A stretch of 23,907 nt of DNA. Source: a virus. The stretch is from positions 1 to 23,907 of IMG/VR virus record IMGVR_UViG_3300031707_005430; one strand, written 5' to 3'. Position 1 is the first letter of the stretch; the number at the start of each line of letters is the position of its first letter. A program made the translations under genes and the position numbers. The notes beneath the pieces were generated by a model that was not told where the DNA came from, made no database searches, and saw only the letters and a list, made by a program, of their open reading frames with translations. Below, one piece after another: positions 6,449 through 14,537 of this stretch.

Positions 6449-9443
6449 GAAAGTCGCGCTGCCCGTCGTTGACTTCACCGACGCGTCAGTTAACCCCGAT
6501 ACCCAAACCACAGACTGCAAAGGAATCGTCTGCAACGGCTGTGAGCTGTTCAACAAGGAGCGGATCCTAGGCGCGGGGCACCAAGGCGACATCGACATCA
6601 TGTTTGTGTCGGAGTCCCCCTCGTCATGGTCAGTGAACAACAAACAAGTCTTCTATGGCCGCGGCGGCCGCATCATCCGCGAAGCATGGAAGACCCTGAA
6701 GTTCATGGACGCAAAGGCAGGTCACCCGCTAAACCTCCGGCACCTTCGAAAGTTCGACACGTACGCCATCCAGTGCCAAGTGGAGACGGGGCGTGAGTCT
6801 GCGGGGCCTATCCCCAAACCTGTCATCGACCGCTGCTCGCTCTACCTCAAGGCCTCCATTGTCTCGAAGAAGCCGAAGATCATCCTGGCCTTCGGGTCCA
6901 ATGCGCTCAAGGCGCTGGGCTACAAGGGTGAGAAGTTCATGGAGGTCCGTGGCCGACTCCTGTCGATGGAGATCGGCGGGCATTCGGTGCAGGTGCTGCC
7001 GACGTTTTCGACCAAGCACCTCGTAGCCAAGACAGGCTTGTACACGCTCTTCCACAACGACTTCCTGCGGGCGATTCGTTTGGCGAGCGGCGCAGACCAG
7101 GTCAATTCGCAGATTCCGATAGAGGAGATCGTCAAAGAGTACAAGTTTCCGAAGACCGTCGAAGAGGTTGCTGCGGTTTGCGACGAGATCATCAATTACG
7201 TCGGGCCGGGAGGCGCCAGCGCTCAAAATTGGTCAATTTCGTTTGACACGGAAACCAACACGGTTAACCCGCATCGCGCAGACGCCAAGGTGTTGTGCAT
7301 TTCGTTCGCTTGGGACGATGGTAAATCGACGGCGATTCCGATGTGGCACGACCAGGCTCCTTGGACGCCGGGGGAGTTTATCGAAGTCCTGGGGCATGTT
7401 CGGCGCGTGCTCGAGAGCCCAAAGCCCAAGGCGGCCCACAACTTTAAGTTTGACGGAAAGTTCCTCGAGCTTCGGCACGGGCTAACCATCAACGCGATGG
7501 CTTGGGATTCCATGCTGGCGGAGCATTTGCTGCGTGAAGACCAGTCGGGCGCGTACTCCTTGAAGGTCTTGGGGCGGAGTTACTTTCCGTCCTTCGCCAA
7601 CTACGCGGACAAGATTCACGAGCTTGCTGTCGGGCTCACCGTTGAAGAAGAAGCCGTGCACGAGACCTTGAAGGGGGTCCGTCGCTGCAAAGTCAAGGCG
7701 GGGACCCCTGGATTCGACGAGGGCATGACAGTAGACCTCGGCAAGAAAGACGTCGAACAGTACCTCTACGGGGCCAAGAAGGACCGTAGGAAGCGTGTCA
7801 ACGACTCAGGCTACGAACGCGTCCCGCTAGAGAATCTTCTCACCTACGCCGCCATTGACACCGATCTAACTCGCCGGCTCTGTAAAAATCAGGCGGCGCG
7901 GCTACGCGCAGAGGGCTTTCCCGGCGGCAAGACGCTGATGAAGACTCACTGTGTCCCCGCGTCACGCACGCTCGGCAAAATGGAATTCAAGGGGATGCGG
8001 GTCGACCTCCCCTACGTAAACTTCTTGGAGGAGGCGCTGACCAAGGTCGTCGCTGACAAGAAGACCCAGCTCGAGATTGACTGGGATGGATTTGGGCGCG
8101 GGGAGCCTTTCAATCCGAACTCTACTCAACACGTCGGCCATGTGTTGTTCAGCGCGGGTGTAGATTTCGAAGGGCGCAAACCAGGGGAGCCGAAGGCGCT
8201 TCGTGGCGGACCTTGGGCCGAGAGAAACACGAAGTCTCAACAGTGGAAGACTGACAAGAAAACGCTGCGCGCCATCGTCGAGCACACCAAGTGCCGATTC
8301 AGCACCGCGCTGCTAGATCACCGAGCGGCACACAAGGCGCTCTCGGGGTTCATCCACGACATCAAGATCCTGGCTGAGTACGACGGGTTCCTGCATACGA
8401 ACTTCTTGCTGCACGGGACCTCGACCGGTCGTTTGTCGTCGAACAACCTGAACATGCAGAATCTGCCGTCGTTCCTGGCGGGCTTCAATATCAAGAAGAT
8501 TTTCCTGCCTGATGATCCCGAGACTGAGGTCATCGTTAACGTTGACTGGCGTGGCGCCGAGATTCGAATCTTCACGGCGTACGCACGTGACCCGAAGCTC
8601 ATCGATGCCTTGAACAACGGGCTCGACGTTCACTCGCTCTTTGTCCACGAGATCTATGGGATCCCGTATGACGACGTGGCCAATCGAGACCAGTGGAAGG
8701 ATACGGACCCCGCGAAGTACAAGAAGCTCAACGCGCTACGCACCAACTGCAAGCGCGTCGTCTTCGGCATCTTGTACGGCGCCATGGCCAAGAAGATTGC
8801 TGAGACCGCGGGCATCTCCGAGGACGAAGCCCAGAAGATCATCGACGGCATGTTCACGAAGTTCCCGTCGCTAAAGGGCTACATGGACGAGACAGTTGCC
8901 GAGATCCACACGAAGGGTTACGTCGAGACCTTGCTCGGTCGCCGTCGTCGATTTCCGCTGCAAGGAGTCAATGGCTTTTTCCGCGGACAGGCCGAACGAC
9001 GTGGAAAAAACATGAAGATCCAATCCACGAGTTCGGATATTGTCATCGGCCAGCTCGTCGAGCTGGACCAGGCAATGGGCGAGCTTGGCGGGCGTCTGTG
9101 CATCACGGTTCACGATTCCATTGTGGCCACCGTCAAGAAGAAGTACGTGTCTCAGCTGCCCGCGTTCCTGGACCATTACTGCGTGAAGCGGGTCGCGCAG
9201 AAGTACCCGTGGCTCCCGGTCGCGTTTGCTTGTGACATCGAAGTTGGCCCGAGCTACGGAGAGCTGAGTACAGTTGATAGGTACCTGAAAGCAGAAGCAG
9301 CCAGAGTCAAAACACCCGAGGAGATGATGAATGTCGATTTCGAAATCGAAGCGGTCGAAGAGCTACGGACGGACGACGAGGAGCGAGCCGAAGCAGAAAG
9401 CATCGCAGCCGCTTTGGGAGCGGGTGGCGGGGCTCCCGCTTAG
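6432..9443 (+). CDS. Family A DNA polymerase with N-terminal UDG-like domain and proofreading exonuclease
   Basis: A 1003-residue replicative polymerase. Residues about 30-220 resemble family 4 uracil-DNA glycosylases. Four cysteines (34, 37, 115, 135) sit where the 4Fe-4S ligands of that family lie, but the active-site motifs are altered (SESPS in place of the GEAPG type, PTFSTKH in place of the HPS type). The 3'-5' exonuclease follows, with Exo I Asp272/Glu274 (FDTETN), Exo II Asp341 (HNFKFD) and Exo III Tyr472/Asp476 (YAAID). Pol A motifs are A (Asp705 and Glu710, VDWRGAEIR), B (Lys774, Phe778, Tyr782; KRVVFGILYG) and C (His894-Asp895-Ser896). Motif C reads HDS instead of the common HDE. 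No 5' nuclease domain is seen. The acidic/Ala-rich C-tail after about 960 looks disordered. The gene overlaps the primase by 17 nt and has a weak SD, so coupling is likely. Polymerase identity is very strong; glycosylase activity is doubtful. Confidence 0.95.
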   Translation: MTSNSKKVALPVVDFTDASVNPDTQTTDCKGIVCNGCELFNKERILGAGHQGDIDIMFVSESPSSWSVNNKQVFYGRGGRIIREAWKTLKFMDAKAGHPLNLRHLRKFDTYAIQCQVETGRESAGPIPKPVIDRCSLYLKASIVSKKPKIILAFGSNALKALGYKGEKFMEVRGRLLSMEIGGHSVQVLPTFSTKHLVAKTGLYTLFHNDFLRAIRLASGADQVNSQIPIEEIVKEYKFPKTVEEVAAVCDEIINYVGPGGASAQNWSISFDTETNTVNPHRADAKVLCISFAWDDGKSTAIPMWHDQAPWTPGEFIEVLGHVRRVLESPKPKAAHNFKFDGKFLELRHGLTINAMAWDSMLAEHLLREDQSGAYSLKVLGRSYFPSFANYADKIHELAVGLTVEEEAVHETLKGVRRCKVKAGTPGFDEGMTVDLGKKDVEQYLYGAKKDRRKRVNDSGYERVPLENLLTYAAIDTDLTRRLCKNQAARLRAEGFPGGKTLMKTHCVPASRTLGKMEFKGMRVDLPYVNFLEEALTKVVADKKTQLEIDWDGFGRGEPFNPNSTQHVGHVLFSAGVDFEGRKPGEPKALRGGPWAERNTKSQQWKTDKKTLRAIVEHTKCRFSTALLDHRAAHKALSGFIHDIKILAEYDGFLHTNFLLHGTSTGRLSSNNLNMQNLPSFLAGFNIKKIFLPDDPETEVIVNVDWRGAEIRIFTAYARDPKLIDALNNGLDVHSLFVHEIYGIPYDDVANRDQWKDTDPAKYKKLNALRTNCKRVVFGILYGAMAKKIAETAGISEDEAQKIIDGMFTKFPSLKGYMDETVAEIHTKGYVETLLGRRRRFPLQGVNGFFRGQAERRGKNMKIQSTSSDIVIGQLVELDQAMGELGGRLCITVHDSIVATVKKKYVSQLPAFLDHYCVKRVAQKYPWLPVAFACDIEVGPSYGELSTVDRYLKAEAARVKTPEEMMNVDFEIEAVEELRTDDEERAEAESIAAALGAGGGAPA

Positions 9444-9444
9444 G

Positions 9445-9933
9445 ATGTTCCAAACTGTGGCGGGCCCGGTCATGGGCCACGTGGAGCGGGAGACCGCAAA
9501 AGGCATTCGGATCTGGGCCCCGGCGCAGGTCGCCATGCCGAATCCAGCGAGCGTATTTTTCATGCCCATCGCGTTCTGTGAACAGTACTTCGACATGTTC
9601 TGGACCGGCGCACGCGGCACCAACGAGATCCCGGAAATCATCAAGCAGGGCTACGCCGGGTACTTCAAGAACTTCACCGAAGGCGGCTACCTCATGGCAC
9701 CGGTTGCCGTCAACGTCGGCATCGAAGGCCATGCGCATGTTGTCGACGGGCGGGGAACGCCGGAGGCGTCAGACAAACCCGTGGCGCTCGAGGTTTGCCC
9801 TGCGTGCCACTCCGAGGTCAGCAACTGGACGGCGCACTACCCTGTTATGACAGACCCAAATGTTTGGCTCTGCGAAATCGCGGTGCCAGATATCAGGGAA
9901 AGATTCCCGGACTACGAACCTTCCCTAGGGTAG
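9445..9933 (+). CDS. Hypothetical protein with three cysteines, between polymerase and exonuclease
   Basis: I do not recognise this protein. From the ATG at 9445, one base after the polymerase stop, it has 162 residues. It shows an aromatic stretch (FFMPIAFCEQYFDMFW), a repeated Gly/Tyr pattern and a C-terminal part with CPAC and a further Cys in WLCEI that could bind a metal. An alternative ATG at 9331 has a better Shine-Dalgarno (GAGGAG, 7 nt away) and would add 38 basic residues, but it overlaps the polymerase by 113 nt. I prefer 9445 because the upstream extension is the out-of-frame reading of the polymerase tail; the SD argues the other way. It is cotranscribed with the polymerase and probably belongs to the same functional block. 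Confidence 0.7.
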   Translation: MFQTVAGPVMGHVERETAKGIRIWAPAQVAMPNPASVFFMPIAFCEQYFDMFWTGARGTNEIPEIIKQGYAGYFKNFTEGGYLMAPVAVNVGIEGHAHVVDGRGTPEASDKPVALEVCPACHSEVSNWTAHYPVMTDPNVWLCEIAVPDIRERFPDYEPSLG

Positions 9934-9959
9934 AAAAACCAACAGGTTTTTGTTATAAG
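9931..9959 (+). promoter_or_regulatory. Candidate extended -10 promoter for the DnaQ-like gene
   Basis: TAGAAA (9931-9936), a 17-nt spacer and TATAAG (9954-9959) are preceded by TGT, giving an extended -10 (TGnTATAAG). The -10 matches consensus at 5 of 6 positions. Initiation near 9966 would precede the SD GGAG at 9970. A small perfect hairpin, AAAAACC-aaca-GGTTTTT (9934-9951), lies in the spacer. Confidence 0.5.
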
Positions 9960-9979
9960 CATTAGACACGGAGATCTTT

Positions 9980-10549
9980 ATGGCGCGTCCCGCGAGCATC
10001 AAGGATTACAACCTCTTCTTTTTCGACTCTGAAACAGGCGGCCTCAATACACATGAGGCCGACCTGGTGGAGGTGGCTGCGATCCTTACCGACCCTTCGG
10101 GGAAGGTGGTCCTCGAGGAGTACTCAGCAAAGGTACTTCCCAAGAAACCGGTGAACCCGCGGGCCGCGGCCGTAAACGGATACTCGGTAGAGAAGTGGGC
10201 TACCGAGGCCATCCCGCTGGACCATGCCATGGTCAAGCTGCTTTCGATGGCGCGCAATGCTTTCATGGTTGCGCATAACGTCCAATTCGATTGGGCGTTT
10301 CTCGAGGCCGCCATGAACGAACGCATGCAGCGCTGGACCGGTGACCACCGCAAGATTTGCACGATGACGCTGGCCCAGCCGCTGCTGCTCATGGAGAAGG
10401 TTCCCAATCTGAAGCTGGGGACCTTGGCGGATTACTTCAAGGTCCCGCATGAGAACGCGCACACGGCGCTCGCGGACGTCAGAGCTTGCCGGGGGCTGTA
10501 CTTGAAGCTGATGGACGCTTACGTGCCGGCTTTGGCCGCACTTCAGTAA
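9980..10549 (+). CDS. DnaQ-like DEDDh 3'-5' exonuclease
   Basis: A 189-residue exonuclease of the RNase T/DnaQ superfamily. The five signature residues are visible: Asp16 and Glu18 in FFFDSETGG, Asp104 in AHNVQFDW, and His161 with Asp166 in ENAHTALADV. The DEDDh arrangement places it with DNA polymerase III epsilon-type enzymes. The length matches a stand-alone exonuclease domain with no extra module. The polymerase upstream already has its own proofreading domain, so this enzyme more likely trims or degrades DNA or RNA than proofreads. SD GGAG lies 6 nt before the ATG. It closes the replication block and is followed by a hairpin terminator. Function class is secure; substrate is not. Confidence 0.93.
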   Translation: MARPASIKDYNLFFFDSETGGLNTHEADLVEVAAILTDPSGKVVLEEYSAKVLPKKPVNPRAAAVNGYSVEKWATEAIPLDHAMVKLLSMARNAFMVAHNVQFDWAFLEAAMNERMQRWTGDHRKICTMTLAQPLLLMEKVPNLKLGTLADYFKVPHENAHTALADVRACRGLYLKLMDAYVPALAALQ

Positions 10550-10570
10550 ACGCTCTATAACTTCTTTTCA

Positions 10571-10604
10571 AGCCTCGTGTTGTGTAAACGACACGGGGCT
10601 TTCT
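10571..10604 (+). terminator. Probable intrinsic terminator after the DnaQ-like gene
   Basis: A 10-bp stem with one G-T pair (AGCCTCGTGT, 10571-10580, with ACACGGGGCT, 10591-10600) has a 10-nt loop and a short T-rich tail. It lies 21 nt after the exonuclease stop and separates the replication block from the small-gene cluster. Confidence 0.7.
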
Positions 10605-10612
10605 ATTGGGAA

Positions 10613-10631
10613 ACGTAATATCGGGTTACGT
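10613..10631 (+). repeat. Short inverted repeat before the small-gene cluster
   Basis: Arms ACGTAA (10613-10618) and TTACGT (10626-10631) are perfect complements around a 7-nt loop. The right arm touches the Shine-Dalgarno of the following gene (GAGAGAGG, 10632-10639). It could be an operator or an RNA hairpin that gates translation. Confidence 0.4.
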
Positions 10632-10639
10632 GAGAGAGG

Positions 10640-11026
10640 ATGAGTGGAAAAATGAGCGACGGCACCGAAGGAACATGCGCTGGCGCGCAGGAAGATCACT
10701 TCGTCTGCAAAGACTGCGGGCCGCACACGAAGGCCGACGAGGACGGTTGCTGCGCCTACTGTGGTCGCGATTGCACCGTCGAGCCGTGCAGGCTGTCGCA
10801 ACGCGGGCTGTCATCGCCCATCGAGTTGAACGCCGACGAGGCTGAGCGGTTCGCCAAGATGCTCGACGACGACTCGCCGCCTGGCCCTGCGCTACGGGCA
10901 CTGTTTGCGAAGGCCGAGCCGGAGGCGAAGGCTACAACGTGCCAGCGATGCGGCGCGGCTGCGGCCTATGACGGAGCGGTCTACTGCGGAGCGGCGTGCT
11001 GCGCGCTGTCCGAGGACGGCCGATGA
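10640..11026 (+). CDS. Cys-rich protein with two zinc-ribbon-like segments and an antitoxin-like motif
   Basis: A 128-residue Cys-rich protein. The N-terminal half has CKDC (23, 26), CC and CxxC (37, 38, 41), Cys45 and Cys50; the C-terminal end has CQRC (101, 104), Cys116 and a Cys pair at 120-121. These look like two zinc-binding modules. Between them, residues 60-92 (IELNADEAERFAKML, then SPPGPALRALF) resemble the C-terminal helix and Pro-rich motif of DUF1778/TacA-type antitoxins, but no toxin gene is adjacent. An alternative start at 10652 would improve spacing from the GAGAGAGG Shine-Dalgarno. Its stop overlaps the next start as ATGA. Function is unknown; coding status is supported by the RBS, the overlap and the cysteine pattern. 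Confidence 0.72.
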   Translation: MSGKMSDGTEGTCAGAQEDHFVCKDCGPHTKADEDGCCAYCGRDCTVEPCRLSQRGLSSPIELNADEAERFAKMLDDDSPPGPALRALFAKAEPEAKATTCQRCGAAAAYDGAVYCGAACCALSEDGR

Positions 11027-11277
11027 GCGCGGAGCCTCATCGAGTGCGCCATATCATCGGGCGCGTTCGCCACGAGTCTACGGCGCGTGCTTGCGCGGGC
11101 TACATCGCGGAGCGGTGGTCGAGCGGAAACGCGTCGTACGAGTACAACGAGGGCGAGAAGTGGTGGTTTGTGATTCTGACTCCGTACGACGAGTACAAGA
11201 TCACGAACGACGACTCGGGGCAGATGTGCGAGGCGGTGCGCGCGTTCGCGGCGGGCAGAAAGTCGATGGTCGACTGA
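11023..11277 (+). CDS. Small hypothetical protein, translationally coupled
   Basis: An 84-residue protein of unknown function. I chose the ATG at 11023 because it overlaps the preceding stop as ATGA and has a purine-rich GAGGACGG upstream; an in-frame ATG at 10996 is less likely. The centre is aromatic (EKWWFVILTPYDEYKI), suggesting a compact beta structure, and the C-terminus is helical. It has no cysteine pairs, unlike its neighbours. The next gene begins immediately after its stop, so the three small genes probably form one transcript. Confidence 0.65.
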   Translation: MSAEPHRVRHIIGRVRHESTARACAGYIAERWSSGNASYEYNEGEKWWFVILTPYDEYKITNDDSGQMCEAVRAFAAGRKSMVD

Positions 11278-11490
11278 ATGAGCTGGGCCGGCTGCTACGA
11301 TCTCACGCTGACATGCGACAGCGACGAGCACAGGACGAAAGGCGAGACGTACTCGCGGACGTTCAACGACGAGCACGGATCGAAGTGCCGCGCACGAGCA
11401 CGCAAGGCAGGGTGGACGTTCTGGGACGACGGGCGCGCGCTGTGTCGGGAGCACAAGGACGAGAAGGTGACGACATGGCGACCACGATAG
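11278..11490 (+). CDS. Small Cys/His protein, probable zinc ribbon
   Basis: A 70-residue protein starting directly after the upstream stop (TGA then ATG). It contains Cys6, Cys13, Cys37 and a C-terminal CREH (Cys56, His59), preceded by GWTFWDDGRALC. From memory, small phage proteins ending in GW...dG..lC..H are common and presumed to bind zinc, but their role is unknown. It is convergent with the terminase gene 57 nt downstream. No convincing terminator separates them. Confidence 0.65.
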   Translation: MSWAGCYDLTLTCDSDEHRTKGETYSRTFNDEHGSKCRARARKAGWTFWDDGRALCREHKDEKVTTWRPR

Positions 11491-11547
11491 AACTGGTGTC
11501 TCCCTGCCAGCGAAGCCGAACGTAACGTCGAAGTATGTTCGGTAGTG

Positions 11548-13185
11548 TTAGTAGAACTTCAAGTCCTGGCAGAGCACGCGCCAAGCAATCCACCCGAAGA
11601 TCTGGGCATGCAGCGCGTCGTCAGGCGCCGTCGGTGAGTGCCGCCACACCTTCCGCCCAGCCTGCGTCGTCTCTTCGTACACGTTCAAGATGTCGTCGAT
11701 GGCCGGCTTCATCTGAGTGAGCTTGGGGTAGATAACCTTGCCGTGCGTGAGGAACGTGGCGTAGTTATCGATCAGCGTGGTTCGGTCAGCGTGATAGCAA
11801 AGCGTGTTCGGATTCCAGTCGATGGGCTTCGAGAACGCGCCGTACCGAAGCTGCAGAACCCGGTGATGCCCTAGCTTCTCTCGCAACATGGCGTTGGCCA
11901 TCGCGCCTTCTCCGGCGTCTCCACAAATGGACTGCACGCCCCAGGCGTTGCACAGCTCGACGATTTCCTCGATCCAGCCGACCGGATGTCCGTTGGGGAA
12001 GATCTTGTAGAACATGGTCTTCAAACGCCCGTCACCAGGGTCGCCCCAGATGTGAAGAACCGTGCGGCTCTTGTAGAGCCCTTCGGAGCCTTTGATTTCT
12101 GCCCCGCCTCCGGACCAGTCAACACCCGCCACTGTACGACGGATCCCGAGGAGGGAGTTCGGCAGGGGCAGCCGAGTCATCTCGTATTCATCAGGCCCTG
12201 TGGCGCACAATCCCTGCAGGATTTCCTGTGTAAGGAGACGCGCGCCCGTAGACGTCGAGACCCCTAGAACCTCGTTGAGAAACTTCACTTCGCCGTAGTT
12301 GTCCCGCTTGAACAAGAGGCGGTTCCAACGCTCCTGCGCCTTCTCTTTGTCGCCGGTCGTGACGAAGGCGGCCGGCACGTTCTCCGGCATGATGGGCTGT
12401 GAGATGTGGAAGCCTTTGATTGGCGCCCCCGGCTTCATGTCGATCCAGCGGCCGCTTCGTGGGTTGAGGTGCTTTCCACAGCTGAGACACTCAGGGCCGA
12501 ACAAACCAAGCGCCTTTGGTGAGTCGATGAAGGTGAGTTTGTTGCAACCAGAGCACTTCATGCACCACTCGGTCTGCGACGAAATCGACCAGAGGAACTC
12601 GATGGAGTTCTCCATGGTCTTCGGCGTGCCTGCATAGATGGAACGAGCGTAGTTTGAGTTCGCCATGCACTCTTCGATGACAGGAACGACAGGCTCGTAG
12701 AGCATGTCTTGGACCTCGTCGAAGGTGCACATGTCCGCAGAGAAGCCTCGTGCTCGGTCTGGATTATCCAGGGCGTACGTGAAGGCCATTTCGGAGCCGT
12801 TCTTCAACAAGCGCAAAAGCACGTTGTCGATGGACTCAGGCCCCAAAAACCCCTTTCTAACTTCAGGAGAATAAGTGAGGACTTTTGCGATACGGGTGTG
12901 AGAGAACTTGCGGGTCTGCTCCTGCGACGGAGAGACGAAATACGTCTTGAAGTGGGGCTGCCCTATGCACTGGGCAAGAATGAAGTTAGCGATGGACGTA
13001 CTTTTACCGACCTGACGAGCCGTCTTGAGGAGGAGCTTTGAGTAATCGCCGTCATAGATGGCGGTATACATCGGGTAGTTGCTGAGAGAAAACGGCTTCC
13101 CGTCAACGTGAAATAGAGCTTGTGCAATGTTCGACCGGAAATTCTGGATCTCCAGAGTTTCCTTAGCTGCACCAACCCCCGCCAT
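11548..13185 (-). CDS. terL: Phage terminase large subunit (DNA packaging motor)
   Basis: The large terminase subunit, which powers DNA packaging into the prohead and cuts the concatemer. Counting from the GTG at 13197, the ATPase domain has Walker A in KTARQVGKST (58-67) and Walker B in MCTFDEVQ (Asp160-Glu161). An inserted cysteine cluster, CMKCSGC (212-218) with CLSC (237-240), is probably zinc-binding. The RNase H-fold nuclease has acidic residues in VAGVDWSGGG (Asp360), CGDAGEG (Asp427) and PDDALH (Asp526/527). Length (545-549) and the QVGKS P-loop resemble GpA-type terminases. I chose the ATG at 13185; GTG codons at 13188, 13194 and 13197 are alternatives, and none has a good SD. It is divergent from the MoxR gene with only 23 nt between the starts. 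I saw no small subunit in the window. Confidence 0.94.
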   Translation of the reverse strand: MAGVGAAKETLEIQNFRSNIAQALFHVDGKPFSLSNYPMYTAIYDGDYSKLLLKTARQVGKSTSIANFILAQCIGQPHFKTYFVSPSQEQTRKFSHTRIAKVLTYSPEVRKGFLGPESIDNVLLRLLKNGSEMAFTYALDNPDRARGFSADMCTFDEVQDMLYEPVVPVIEECMANSNYARSIYAGTPKTMENSIEFLWSISSQTEWCMKCSGCNKLTFIDSPKALGLFGPECLSCGKHLNPRSGRWIDMKPGAPIKGFHISQPIMPENVPAAFVTTGDKEKAQERWNRLLFKRDNYGEVKFLNEVLGVSTSTGARLLTQEILQGLCATGPDEYEMTRLPLPNSLLGIRRTVAGVDWSGGGAEIKGSEGLYKSRTVLHIWGDPGDGRLKTMFYKIFPNGHPVGWIEEIVELCNAWGVQSICGDAGEGAMANAMLREKLGHHRVLQLRYGAFSKPIDWNPNTLCYHADRTTLIDNYATFLTHGKVIYPKLTQMKPAIDDILNVYEETTQAGRKVWRHSPTAPDDALHAQIFGWIAWRVLCQDLKFY

Positions 13186-13208
13186 CACACGCACCACAGG
13201 AGAGACGA

Positions 13209-14537
13209 ATGTCCAAGGTTGAGAACACCCAGGCAGAAGAGAGCTTCACCGGAAAGCTCGACATCAACCTGGTGTCGACGAACATGTACCACACGTTGCT
13301 CGAGATCCTCTCGGACGCACCCCGAGCGGTTCTGTGCATGATCGGCATGCCGGGCATCGGTAAGACCGCGATCCCCCAGGAGGTTGTGCGCCTCCGGAAT
13401 TCTCTGTATGCCGCGTTCCATGTGCCGACGCTTTCGGTCGAGGACCTTTCAATTCCGACCACCGCGGTCGACACGAAAAGATACTACGATAAACGCATCT
13501 CGCGCAAACTCCAGCCATTGCTGGATTATTGCACGCGGCTGCGTGAGGAGAATGGGGGCAAGTTCCCAGCTGGCCGGAACCCCATCCTGGCCCTCGAAGA
13601 GCTGAATCGGGCTGTTGACAAGCACGTGACTCGGGCGCTCTTCACCCTCATCGAAGACCGCATGCTGGGCGATACATACATCGACCCAGCCATCCAGATC
13701 GTGGTGACCATGAATCCGTCCGGCGGGTCCATGGCAGTCAACGAGTTCGAGCGTGACCCGGCTGCACGTCGCCGTCTCACCATGGTCGGTGTCACTGCTT
13801 CGTACGGCGACTTCATCAACTACGCACGTGGAACGAACGTGCCGTTCTCACGTGGCCAAGTGTTCGAGGAGCTTCCTCCGCGTGTCGAAGGCGGGCCCCG
13901 GTTCCACCCCAAGATCATCGAGCATTTGGAGGCTCAGCCGACCTGGTTCTATGACGAGGCGGCACTGCAGGCTGGAAAGAAGTTTGCGTGCCCCGCTGCA
14001 TGGGAGACCTTGTCTCAGGTCTGCCGTGCGCTAGAGCGTCGCTCGTTCACCCTCGACTCCTCGGAGGCCCGTGCGGCCTTTGCAGGCACCGTGGGCGCAA
14101 CGGCCGCTGAGGCTTTCATCGAGTTCGTGGTGGACGCCACCGTCGTCATCACGCCAGAGGAGGTCCTGTCGGGCTATCGGGAGGGCAGCACGGTCAAGTC
14201 CCGACTCGTCAAGCTCGTGCAGGACAGCCGCATGGACAAGGTCTCAGAGCTGTGCAAGGGCCTCGTCATGAAGGTCCTGGACGGCGGAAAGCGCAAGCCA
14301 GAGACCTTCGGCAAGCAGCTCGCCCTGTTCATGGACGATCTGCCCGAGGATACCTGTCTGGCGTTCGTGAAGCAGCTGAACGCGCAGTCCAAGGTTGCTT
14401 CCGGCGGTCAGAAGTTCTTCTCTGACCTGAACGCGCTCATGGCAAAGGAAGTCTACTTCCAGACGACCATGAAGCGGTTGCAGGCGGCGCGTGATGCGGG
14501 CGAAGCAGAAGCCAAGAAGTCTGGCTTCACAGCCTAG
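13209..14537 (+). CDS. MoxR-type AAA+ ATPase
   Basis: A 442-residue AAA+ ATPase of the MoxR/RavA/CobS type, which usually remodels or inserts cofactors into partner proteins together with a VWA-domain protein. Walker A is GMPGIGKT (46-53). Walker B is LALEELNRA (127-135), with Glu130-Glu131 where Asp-Glu is usual. Sensor 1 is VVTMNP with Asn169. An arginine-rich DPAARRRL segment (183-190) follows, and a helical C-terminal domain runs to the end. A strong SD, AGGAGA, sits 6-7 nt before the ATG, immediately outside the divergent terminase start. Its likely partner is the metallopeptidase/VWA protein at 16227-17759 on the same strand. The last 11 nt overlap the convergent gene at 14527. The phage target is unknown. 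Confidence 0.9.
   Translation: MSKVENTQAEESFTGKLDINLVSTNMYHTLLEILSDAPRAVLCMIGMPGIGKTAIPQEVVRLRNSLYAAFHVPTLSVEDLSIPTTAVDTKRYYDKRISRKLQPLLDYCTRLREENGGKFPAGRNPILALEELNRAVDKHVTRALFTLIEDRMLGDTYIDPAIQIVVTMNPSGGSMAVNEFERDPAARRRLTMVGVTASYGDFINYARGTNVPFSRGQVFEELPPRVEGGPRFHPKIIEHLEAQPTWFYDEAALQAGKKFACPAAWETLSQVCRALERRSFTLDSSEARAAFAGTVGATAAEAFIEFVVDATVVITPEEVLSGYREGSTVKSRLVKLVQDSRMDKVSELCKGLVMKVLDGGKRKPETFGKQLALFMDDLPEDTCLAFVKQLNAQSKVASGGQKFFSDLNALMAKEVYFQTTMKRLQAARDAGEAEAKKSGFTA

Noticed and set aside
9934-9951. AAAAACC/GGTTTTT hairpin after the hypothetical gene as a terminator.
   Set aside because: The stem is mostly A-T and coincides with a better extended -10 promoter spacer.
10905-11525. Plus-strand 206-codon frame across the small-gene cluster.
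   Set aside because: Arg-rich, without motifs, and incompatible with the ATGA and TGA-ATG coupled genes that have cysteine motifs.
11516-11542. Hairpin CCGAAC/GTTCGG between convergent genes, considered as a terminator.
   Set aside because: Only 6 bp with a 15-nt loop and no T-run on either strand.
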